From Flavobacteriaceae bacterium UBA3078 (lineage in GTDB: Bacteria > Bacteroidota > Bacteroidia > Flavobacteriales > Flavobacteriaceae): a stretch of DNA of 7,298 bases. The DNA is taken from the NCBI GenBank assembly GCA_002366675.1, contig DFBO01000254.1:1-7298 (forward strand), in the 5' to 3' direction. The translations under genes were made by a program, and so were the position numbers. The notes under the pieces were generated by a model that worked only from the letters and a program-made list of their open reading frames with translations, did no database searches and was not told the origin of the DNA. Within the stretch, counting starts at the first letter, position 1, and every line of letters begins with the position of its first letter. This document shows, one piece after another, positions 1 to 6,082 of the stretch.

Positions 1-424
1 GCGTCCGTGTTTTGTGACAAAAGTACTTAAATGGGCACGCGAACGTGAAACACTACACATTGTTGATGACCAGATCTCAACACCCACATGGGCTAGAACG
101 TTAGCTGAAGCATCCGCTCAAGTTGTTGCACAGGGAAGAAATGACCCTGTGGGATACATCAAAGAAAAACGCGGCTTATATCACTTGACTGACGGCGGTG
201 CCTGCAGCCGCTACGACTGGGCTAAAGCAATTATTGAGCTGGATCCCGATAAAGAAGAACAAGTTGTTAGTAAATTGCTTCCGGCGAGAAGTGTTGATTT
301 TAAATCCCCATCGGATAGGCCTGAATTATCAACGATCCTATGTGAAAAAGTGAATAGTAGTTTCAATTTAACATTGCCCTTATGGAAAAAATCATTATTT
401 CTTTGCCTAAATTCTAAAGCTTAA
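1..424 (+). CDS. rfbD: dTDP-4-dehydrorhamnose reductase (RmlD/RfbD), 5'-truncated by window edge
   Basis: This is the C-terminal half of a dTDP-4-dehydrorhamnose reductase, the NAD(P)H-dependent enzyme that makes dTDP-L-rhamnose in the cytoplasm. The first whole codon is at base 2, and the frame is open back to the edge (R-P-C-F precedes a GTG at 14). I therefore treat that GTG as an internal valine and not a start. About 140 residues are visible; the family is usually 280-300, so the Rossmann motif and catalytic YxxxK lie outside the window. Recognisable family segments are VDDQISTPTWARTLAEA, GLYHLTDGGACSRYDWAKA, and a closing RPELSTIL followed by LPLWKKSL, which matches the usual RPxxSxL...LPxW...L ending. 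The gene starts near 45-50% GC and falls to about 27% in its last 60 bases. It lies 45 bases upstream of the first glycosyltransferase. The family call is secure; assignment to the rhamnose branch is likely but rests on the C-terminal half only. Confidence 0.88.
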   Translation, partial: RPCFVTKVLKWARERETLHIVDDQISTPTWARTLAEASAQVVAQGRNDPVGYIKEKRGLYHLTDGGACSRYDWAKAIIELDPDKEEQVVSKLLPARSVDFKSPSDRPELSTILCEKVNSSFNLTLPLWKKSLFLCLNSKA

Positions 425-469
425 GGTAATAATATAGAATATTTTTAATAAGATTAAGGTTCTTATAAG

Positions 470-1759
470 ATGAATATTGGTGTGATCTCAATGATTAGAA
501 ATGAAATTGATATTATCAAACCGTTTCTGATGCATTGTGATTCACTATTTGATACAGCTTTTCTAATTGACCATCGATCAATTGATGGCACCGCGGAAAT
601 TTTAAAAGAAGCAGTACAACAAAAGAAAAACTGGCATTATTACTTACTGGACACTCCAGCAAGAATTCAACAAAAGGTTACAAATTTTTTTATTAATAAA
701 TCTTTTGAAGAAGATATCGATTTCCTCTTTATTTTAGATGCTGATGAATTTGTCAATGTGCCCGATAGAGAAACCCTCGAAGAAAAACTAAACGAATTAG
801 ATGATTCGGGGGGTATTGGTTCACTGCAATGGATAAATTGTGCACTAAAAGACGTTGATATTCCCGAATTTAATTTTGCTACACAAATCCTGTTATCACC
901 CCAAGTTTCTAAATTCAATAAGGTAGTAATTCCAGGCAGTTTCTATAAGAATAACCATAATATGAACGTTTCAATGGGGAACCATGCTGTTTTTGTTAAT
1001 GGCAAAAAAAATTCCACAGAAAAATTGGGGACACTTCTTCACATACCGATCAGATCGAAAGCGCAAGCAATCAAGAAAGCAATCGTAACAACCATTTCGG
1101 GTAGAGCAAATCACAATTATAAAAATGGCATGGGCTATCAATTTGATGAATTTCTCAAGAGGATTATTGAAACAGATGTCAACCCACAAATGTTATTAAG
1201 TTTTACACATATATATCAAAACCCAGAATCAACAAAAGATAATATAGAATCTATCAATAAATTTTGGGAGGGTGTATCATGTACCAGTTTACAAAAAATA
1301 CCGGTTGGGCGTTCGCAAAATTTAAGATTTTCCAGCGTCGCCAATAAAGACAATATTTATAAAATAATTGCAAACGCCTTAATTGATTATGAAATAATAC
1401 ATCCTGATGACTATGATATAAAATCCAAGGATCAGATCATTAAACTTGAGAAAAAGAAAACCAATTATGATATAAACCCGGAGACATTTCTTCAGAATAA
1501 TCACCAACTCAAATTAAACTCTCTAGAATCTGAAATAAACAAGCTAGAACAACAAGTAGAATTTTCCCAAAACAAATTGGAAGAGACAAGAAAAATTAAT
1601 TGTAGAATAGAAGTTGGAATAAATGCTTTACAACAAGAAGTGCTTTTTTACAAAAACAGCAGGAGCTGGCGAATGACAAAGCCTTTTCGAACGCTCATGA
1701 TCTTTTTCAGGAAATTATTTCGCCATGGAGAATATAAGCAAACAATAAACGATAACTAG
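470..1759 (+). CDS. GT-A fold glycosyltransferase (family 2-like) with coiled coil and C-terminal SxSW tag
   Basis: This is a probable cytoplasmic nucleotide-sugar transferase of 429 residues. The N-terminus has the compact GT2-like arrangement of the Glyco_tranf_2_4 type: MIRNEIDII at 8-16, IDHRSIDGT at 33-41 (nucleotide-binding strand), and LDADEF at 89-94 supplying the metal-binding DxD. Further on are GNH (170-172) and HIPIRSKAQ (191-199). These correspond to GH (347-348) and RHYPLRNQAQ (365-374) in the glycosyltransferase at 2737-4230, so the two are homologues. Residues about 348-393 are rich in E, K, Q and L with heptad-like spacing and probably form a coiled coil. The protein then ends in YKNSRSWRMTKPFR (394-407), a basic/aromatic stretch, and 11 extra residues. 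The start at 470 places the first beta strand at the N-terminus as expected; only a weak AAGG (456-459) precedes it. Donor and acceptor are unknown. Confidence 0.85.
   Translation: MNIGVISMIRNEIDIIKPFLMHCDSLFDTAFLIDHRSIDGTAEILKEAVQQKKNWHYYLLDTPARIQQKVTNFFINKSFEEDIDFLFILDADEFVNVPDRETLEEKLNELDDSGGIGSLQWINCALKDVDIPEFNFATQILLSPQVSKFNKVVIPGSFYKNNHNMNVSMGNHAVFVNGKKNSTEKLGTLLHIPIRSKAQAIKKAIVTTISGRANHNYKNGMGYQFDEFLKRIIETDVNPQMLLSFTHIYQNPESTKDNIESINKFWEGVSCTSLQKIPVGRSQNLRFSSVANKDNIYKIIANALIDYEIIHPDDYDIKSKDQIIKLEKKKTNYDINPETFLQNNHQLKLNSLESEINKLEQQVEFSQNKLEETRKINCRIEVGINALQQEVLFYKNSRSWRMTKPFRTLMIFFRKLFRHGEYKQTINDN
1646..1735 (+). other. C-terminal SxSW tag, copy 1 (glycosyltransferase)
   Basis: This stretch encodes F-Y-K-N-S-R-S-W-R-M-T-K-P-F-R and then an aromatic/basic stretch ending FFRKLFRHG. 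It follows the coiled-coil linker. It is the most divergent of the four tags: N replaces the Q found two residues before the invariant S-x-S-W, and M-T replaces I-T. It is also the only one with a substantial hydrophilic extension after the basic stretch. Confidence 0.75.
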
Positions 1760-1860
1760 ATCGAGAAACAACTATTTAACAATTGAGATGGTAAAAATTC
1801 TTATAACCAATGCGTGTATTTTAAAAATTTTAATAAAAGGTCAAAGGTTCATAATTAAAT

Positions 1861-2736
1861 ATGAGCGAAAAACTTATTCCTCAAAATTATTCAATAAGCT
1901 TAACCACGCCATTCAGGTTGGTTAGTCCATCTGCATGGGTTGAACATATTCCATTTGCCATGTTCTTGATTGAAGTCGTAAAACCAAATGTACTTGTTGA
2001 ACTGGGCACCCACACAGGCAATTCTTATTGTGCTTTTTGCCAGGCTGTAAGCCAACTAAACTTGGCAACTAAATGTTATGCAATCGACACCTGGGAGGGT
2101 GATGAACACGCCGGGTTTTATGGTCCCGAAATACTTATCGAATTGAAAAAGCATCATGATCCATTATATGGGCATTTCTCCCGGTTAATGAAAATGACCT
2201 TTGATGACGCCTTACCCTACTTCTTGGATGGAACAATTGACCTTTTACATATTGACGGACTTCACACCTACGAGGCTGTTAAACATGATTTCGAAAATTG
2301 GCTGCCAAAATTGAGCAGCAAGGGGATTGTGATTTTCCATGATACAAATGTGAGAGAGCGCGATTTCAGGGTTTGGAAGTTTTGGGAAGAGATTAAACCA
2401 AATCACACACACCTTGAATTTTCCCATGGAAATGGTCTTGGTGTACTGAGTATTGGAGAAAACTCATCTATCAATAATCAAATAATTGAAATTGAAAATT
2501 CGGAAGTTGCCAAAAAGTTTTTTGCCATTATTGGTGCAAATCTTGAATTATTAGTGCAAATTCAACATCTCAAAGTTCTCCTTGCTGAGCAGGAACAATC
2601 CATCCAACAATTGATTGAGAAAGAGGAAGAAATAAAATTTTATGCACAGAGCAAGAGTTGGTTGATTACAAGTCCTATACGAAAATTTTCAAATTTTGTT
2701 AAAAAACTGTCCGTCTCTACCAAAAATGAGGGGTAA
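1861..2736 (+). CDS. class I SAM-dependent methyltransferase (Methyltransf_24-like) with C-terminal SxSW tag
   Basis: This is a probable glycan-modifying O-methyltransferase of 291 residues. Motif I, the SAM-binding glycine loop, is VLVELGTHTGNS (44-55). The acidic residue after strand 2 is in AIDTWEGD (74-81). The segment DLLHIDGLHTYEAVKHDF (127-144) and the following GIVIFHDTN (155-163) are typical of the Methyltransf_24 type, whose H and D residues often bind a metal. The core runs to about residue 200. A hydrophilic helix-like linker (about 225-259) follows, then the tag FYAQSKSWLITSPIRK (260-275) and a basic tail. GC falls from about 43% over 1981-2220 to about 31% over 2461-2700, so core and tail differ in composition. 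A weak AAAGG at 1843-1847 precedes the start. The upstream gap is 101 bases; downstream, the next gene's ATG abuts the stop codon. The fold is secure; the substrate is unknown, with a sugar hydroxyl inferred from the neighbours. Confidence 0.85.
   Translation: MSEKLIPQNYSISLTTPFRLVSPSAWVEHIPFAMFLIEVVKPNVLVELGTHTGNSYCAFCQAVSQLNLATKCYAIDTWEGDEHAGFYGPEILIELKKHHDPLYGHFSRLMKMTFDDALPYFLDGTIDLLHIDGLHTYEAVKHDFENWLPKLSSKGIVIFHDTNVRERDFRVWKFWEEIKPNHTHLEFSHGNGLGVLSIGENSSINNQIIEIENSEVAKKFFAIIGANLELLVQIQHLKVLLAEQEQSIQQLIEKEEEIKFYAQSKSWLITSPIRKFSNFVKKLSVSTKNEG
2638..2733 (+). other. C-terminal SxSW tag, copy 2 (methyltransferase)
   Basis: This stretch encodes F-Y-A-Q-S-K-S-W-L-I-T-S-P-I-R-K followed by FSNFVKKLSVST. 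It sits after an E/K/Q-rich linker. It shares F-Y-A-Q-S-x-S-W-x-I-T-x-P-x-R-K with the tag of the next gene, although the enzyme folds before the tags are unrelated. Confidence 0.8.
2728..2733 (+). promoter_or_regulatory. ribosome binding site for the glycosyltransferase starting at 2737
   Basis: GAGGGG lies inside the last codons of the methyltransferase gene, only three bases (the TAA stop) before the next ATG. The spacing is short for a Shine-Dalgarno site. Since stop and start abut, ribosomes finishing the methyltransferase would be placed to restart at once, which suggests translational coupling. Confidence 0.55.
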
Positions 2737-4230
2737 ATGAAAATAATAGAAACTGAAGATCCGGCATCTAAACAAACTATAACAGATAAAAAAATAATAA
2801 ATATTGAACAAATAAGAAACCTAAACAACATCAATCCAGTAATTAAATTCTGTATATTTGTTGCTGAAAGAATCAATTATAAGAAGATAGTTTTAATAAC
2901 ATCAAATTATAAAAAGAATATATTAGAAGAAAACTTCGAAAATAGCTTCCCCTTAATCATTATTCAATCTGAAAATTATTTTGATTTAGACGATTCTCTG
3001 TGGAGTAATCTAAGTGAGTTTTTGGAAAAAGTCCCTTATGCCATTTTATTTATTCACATTCCAAATTTAATTAATCGTAACTCAACTGACAAAGAAAATG
3101 TTATTAACAAGATAACAAAAACACTCACTTATCATGGGGTAACCATTGATCATATTGGATGGTCTTATCAAACCTATGGCCAATCCGGTTTATTAATCTC
3201 CCTTACAAGTTATACTGAGATGCCGCTCATTCCACCTAAAGATTTTAAAGTTACAGCATTACTAGCAGTAAGGAACGAAGAAGATATTATAAAAGAGATC
3301 GTCGATTATCTAACCAATCAAGGCGTAGCAGTATATATAATTGATAATTGGTCGACAGACAATACGATTAAAAATATTGAACAAATGATTGGAAATAAAA
3401 TAATTGGTTTTGAAAAATGGCCAAAAGACAAACAAACAAGTTATTTTAGCCTTGAAGGAATTCTTAAAAGAAAAGAGGAGCTTGCTCAAGAATTAGATGC
3501 TGACTGGTTCATGAATTATGATGCTGATGAAATAAGAGAATCTCCTTGGAAAAACACAACTCTTCGGGAAGCTTTCTGGAGAGTAGATAAACGGGGATTT
3601 AATGCTGTTGACTTTACATTATTAAATTTTAGACCAATAGATAATTCCTTTAAATATGGTAATTCCTTGATTGAACATTTCAAATATTGTGAATTTGGTA
3701 ATAGGCCGGGTCATTTTAGACAATTAAAAGCATGGAAAAAGCAAAGCATTAAAGTTGATCTACTTAGTGCAGCAGGACATAGAGTATATTTCCAAAACCA
3801 AAAAATATTCCCATATAAATTTCTTACAAGGCATTATCCACTAAGAAATCAAGCTCAAGCTGAAAAAAAAATAATTCTGGATAGAATAAATAGACTTGAC
3901 CCAGAGGCCTTAAAAAGGGGTTGGCATTCACATTATAAGAATTACGATCTTGGACGAGATGTTATAAAGCGTAAAGAGAATTTAATAAATTTTACCAACA
4001 ATTTCCACTTTAATTATCTCATAGAACGCTTAACAGGGATAGGAATAATACACGATAGCTTCTTAAATTTGGAAACTGAGCTAAATCACATGCCATTTAT
4101 CGCAGATGAACCCAAAAAAATAATAAAAGATTTGGAACAGGAAATATTATTTTATGCACAAAGTAATAGCTGGAAAATCACAAGACCTTTGAGGAAATTA
4201 TTTCATTTTATTAAGCTAAAAAGAAAATGA
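2737..4230 (+). CDS. two-part glycosyltransferase: uncertain N-terminal domain plus GT-A (family 2-like) domain, C-terminal SxSW tag
   Basis: This 497-residue protein has three parts. Residues 1-160 form a domain I cannot assign firmly. Its alternating strands (KIVLITS at 50-56, YAILFIHIPN at 101-110, GVTIDHIGW at 134-142) resemble the second half of a degenerate class I methyltransferase fold, with no SAM glycine loop visible. Residues 170-400 are a GT-A transferase: FKVTALLAVRNEEDI (170-184), VYIIDNWSTDNT (199-210), and WFMNYDADE (257-265) with the metal-binding DxD. Further on, GH (347-348) and RHYPLRNQAQAEKK (365-378) correspond to GNH and HIPIRSKAQ in the glycosyltransferase at 470-1759. 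The protein ends with FYAQSNSWKITRPLRK (472-487) and a basic tail. The start abuts the previous stop codon, with GAGGGG just before it. Composition is very AT-rich (about 20-23% GC in sampled lines). The catalytic class is secure; donor, acceptor and N-terminal role are unknown. Confidence 0.85.
   Translation: MKIIETEDPASKQTITDKKIINIEQIRNLNNINPVIKFCIFVAERINYKKIVLITSNYKKNILEENFENSFPLIIIQSENYFDLDDSLWSNLSEFLEKVPYAILFIHIPNLINRNSTDKENVINKITKTLTYHGVTIDHIGWSYQTYGQSGLLISLTSYTEMPLIPPKDFKVTALLAVRNEEDIIKEIVDYLTNQGVAVYIIDNWSTDNTIKNIEQMIGNKIIGFEKWPKDKQTSYFSLEGILKRKEELAQELDADWFMNYDADEIRESPWKNTTLREAFWRVDKRGFNAVDFTLLNFRPIDNSFKYGNSLIEHFKYCEFGNRPGHFRQLKAWKKQSIKVDLLSAAGHRVYFQNQKIFPYKFLTRHYPLRNQAQAEKKIILDRINRLDPEALKRGWHSHYKNYDLGRDVIKRKENLINFTNNFHFNYLIERLTGIGIIHDSFLNLETELNHMPFIADEPKKIIKDLEQEILFYAQSNSWKITRPLRKLFHFIKLKRK
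4150..4227 (+). other. C-terminal SxSW tag, copy 3 (glycosyltransferase)
   Basis: This stretch encodes F-Y-A-Q-S-N-S-W-K-I-T-R-P-L-R-K then LFHFIKLKRK, and it reaches the stop codon. It differs from copies 2 and 4 mainly at the variable x positions. Serine and lysine codons differ between copies (for example AGT or AGC, AAA or AAG), which argues against very recent duplication at the DNA level. Confidence 0.8.
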
Positions 4231-4264
4231 ATAAAATTAATTTAGAATATAAAACTCAAAATAA

Positions 4265-4284
4265 CATATGGAGATAGTCATATG
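4265..4284 (+). promoter_or_regulatory. ribosome binding site and start region flanked by two CATATG copies
   Basis: GGAGAT at 4270-4275 is a good Shine-Dalgarno match six bases before the ATG at 4282, and it decides that start. CATATG occurs at 4265-4270 and again at 4279-4284. As CATATG is its own reverse complement, the two copies could pair into a 6-bp hairpin holding the start codon in its stem and most of the ribosome site in its loop. The hairpin would be weak. Confidence 0.5.
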
Positions 4285-6030
4285 ATAAAGTATTTTTATC
4301 ATTATTTAGTAATAAAACAAAGTAAGCTGTTTGATCCAAATTACTATCTCCTTGAATATCCGGATGTGCGAAGAAGTGATATAAATCCATTGGTTCATTT
4401 TATTAAATTTGGTTGGAAAGAAAACAGAAACCCATCATCCAGTTTTTCCACAAGTTATTATTTGCATCAATATCCAGATGTTGCTGATGAAAATATCAAC
4501 CCGTTAATACACTATATCAAATATGGTGTACAAGAAGAACGAAGAACAAAATGTGATAAAAAAGGAAAAAAAGAAAAATCAATTCTCCAGAGTAAGCCAT
4601 TATTTACACAAGAAATTTATTTAAAAATTAAAAATTTAGAACTAACCGGCAAAGTCGATATAGTAATTTGTGTTAGCTCTAATCCCGAGAATTTTCTTAA
4701 TTGCTATGCTTCAATTAAAAATTTTACAAATCCAAATGATTATCAACTTAATGTAGTTATTCATCAACAAGATTATTCAAAAATCGACTCTTTTTTACCA
4801 AAAACAGTCCGGATTCACAATCACAAAATGGAATACTTCAATTTCTCAAAAGCAAACAATTTGGTCATTTCAAAATCGGAAAATGACATTCTGCTACTAA
4901 ACGATGACACAGAGGTTACTGAAGGATGGTTAAAGAATATTCAATTTGATTCAAAAGGTTTTGCATTAACTGGTGCTCACACAGAAAAAAAATGCTCTGG
5001 TAACTCAGACATGTGGGGTAAGGGCCCTGCACGTGTTACCTTCAAACCAATTAACATGTTTTGTGTATTTATACCCAGGAGAATTATAGAATCAGTTGGA
5101 CTATTGAATGAAGACTTCAATTTATATGGTGGTGAAGATGTGGATTATTCAATCAGAGCCTTATCGCATGGGTTTCCATTAATAATCTCAAAAGCATTTA
5201 TCAAACATAATAAAAATCAATCTTTTGGAGATATTAAAAATGATCTAATGAAACACTCTCGGAAAATTCTTTTGGATAAGTACCTTGAAATTAAACCATA
5301 CGACTTAACAAGCATAAAACCAAAAATTTCAGCAATACTTGTAAAAAATCAATTATTACTTAGTCCACAGAATATTCAAATAATTGAAGATTGGATAAAA
5401 GAGGAAAATGAATTAATCATTGTTCACAATTCCTTATCAAGAAAAGCCGAAAAAGCCATTCATCATCTTCAAAAAACATATCAAAATTTCCTTGAGATCA
5501 AAACACCTAATAAGGTTGATTTAGCTGAAGCAAGATCTATAGGGTTTAAAGCATCAAAAGGTCAATTTATATTGTTCATTGAAGAGATTTGCAATCTAAA
5601 CAAAAATAATTATAAATTTTTGAATCATATTATATTAAATCCTTTCCTATCAGCTTTATATATTAATTGCAAAATTAAAGATAAAAATGAACTAGACAAA
5701 TTCCTAAATCTTAAGTTTGAAGAGATTACAGAATTGCCAAGAAAATTCGATAATCAATATGGCTATTTGTTTGGTCGAAGAGAAATTTTTTCCAAAATTC
5801 CTTTTTATTCATACACCAAAACTGCACTTGATTTCGATTTCTTGTTGCGTGCCCATAGGAATGGTTTTCTTATCGATATACCCAATGTAACAGAATCGAA
5901 AATGCCTCATATTTCTCACAAATTCGACGCAGTAGATGCGTATGATGAGATTATTAATAGAGAGAAACAAGTAAATAAATTAGAGATTAAGAATAAAAAT
6001 GACAGTACTTTTCATGCATATAGAAAATAA
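4282..6030 (+). CDS. large glycosyltransferase: two YPDV-type repeats, GT2 domain, second degenerate GT-like domain
   Basis: This is a 582-residue protein. Residues 17-89 are two tandem 38-residue repeats (F-D-P-x-Y-Y-L, Y-P-D-V, N-P-L-x-H, G-x-x-E-x-R), a module I know from the N-termini of many bacterial polysaccharide glycosyltransferases. A lysine-rich linker follows (90-105). Residues 124-310 form a GT2 (GT-A) domain: VDIVICVSS (125-133), LLLNDDTEVTEGWL (204-217) with the metal-binding aspartates, and LYGGEDVDYSIRALSHGF (281-298), the usual ED-x-D acceptor-side motif. Residues 346 to about 560 look like a second GT2-like domain. In it, LAEARSIGFKASKGQFILFI (414-433) is followed by E-E where DxD would be expected, and FDFLLRAHRNGF resembles the acceptor motif. 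It may be inactive. The protein lacks the SxSW tag of its neighbours. The start is supported by GGAGAT at 4270-4275. Donor and acceptor are unknown. Confidence 0.86.
   Translation: MIKYFYHYLVIKQSKLFDPNYYLLEYPDVRRSDINPLVHFIKFGWKENRNPSSSFSTSYYLHQYPDVADENINPLIHYIKYGVQEERRTKCDKKGKKEKSILQSKPLFTQEIYLKIKNLELTGKVDIVICVSSNPENFLNCYASIKNFTNPNDYQLNVVIHQQDYSKIDSFLPKTVRIHNHKMEYFNFSKANNLVISKSENDILLLNDDTEVTEGWLKNIQFDSKGFALTGAHTEKKCSGNSDMWGKGPARVTFKPINMFCVFIPRRIIESVGLLNEDFNLYGGEDVDYSIRALSHGFPLIISKAFIKHNKNQSFGDIKNDLMKHSRKILLDKYLEIKPYDLTSIKPKISAILVKNQLLLSPQNIQIIEDWIKEENELIIVHNSLSRKAEKAIHHLQKTYQNFLEIKTPNKVDLAEARSIGFKASKGQFILFIEEICNLNKNNYKFLNHIILNPFLSALYINCKIKDKNELDKFLNLKFEEITELPRKFDNQYGYLFGRREIFSKIPFYSYTKTALDFDFLLRAHRNGFLIDIPNVTESKMPHISHKFDAVDAYDEIINREKQVNKLEIKNKNDSTFHAYRK
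4330..4548 (+). repeat. two tandem 38-residue YPDV protein repeats
   Basis: Codons 17-54 and 55-89 encode two aligned units with an exact 38-residue period: F17/F55, Y21/Y59, YPDV 26-29/64-67, NPL 35-37/73-75, H39/H77, G44/G82, E47/E85 and R49/R87. The second unit ends a few residues earlier, at the lysine-rich linker. The period is preserved at protein level, but the DNA copies have diverged, so this is an old domain repeat and not a recent slippage event. The module's role is not established as far as I know; binding to glycan, lipid or partner proteins is possible. Confidence 0.85.
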
Positions 6031-6068
6031 TAATGTTGAAATTTAATAGAGATCCATTGAGAATAGTT

Positions 6069-6076
6069 GGAGAAAG
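6069..6076 (+). promoter_or_regulatory. ribosome binding site for the sulfotransferase
   Basis: GGAGAAAG lies six bases before the ATG at 6083 and is a clear Shine-Dalgarno match. It supports this start over later methionines; the P-loop then begins at residue 19, a normal position for the family. Confidence 0.6.
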
Positions 6077-6082
6077 TCACTG

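Noticed and set aside
14..16. GTG as the start of the first gene
   Set aside because: The frame is open to the window edge, and the protein would lack the Rossmann half of its family; truncation by the window explains it better.
667..1189. Two minus-strand open frames (667-918 and 971-1189)
   Set aside because: They lie wholly inside the first glycosyltransferase gene, whose + strand product has clear motifs, and their translations show no recognisable domain.
1783..1807. Promoter-like TTGAGA and TATAAC in the 101-base gap
   Set aside because: The spacing is only about 13 bases, too short for a normal -35/-10 pair, and AT-rich sequence gives such matches by chance.
1821..1833. TTAAAA-A-TTTTAA inverted repeat as a terminator
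   Set aside because: The stem is A/T only with no following T-run; this is ordinary AT-rich spacer sequence.
2245..2876. Two minus-strand open frames (2245-2427 and 2640-2876)
   Set aside because: They oppose the methyltransferase and the start of the next gene, both well supported, and show no family motif.
4231..4281. Small gene starting at ATG 4268
   Set aside because: It reaches a stop after five codons and overlaps the ribosome site of the next gene.
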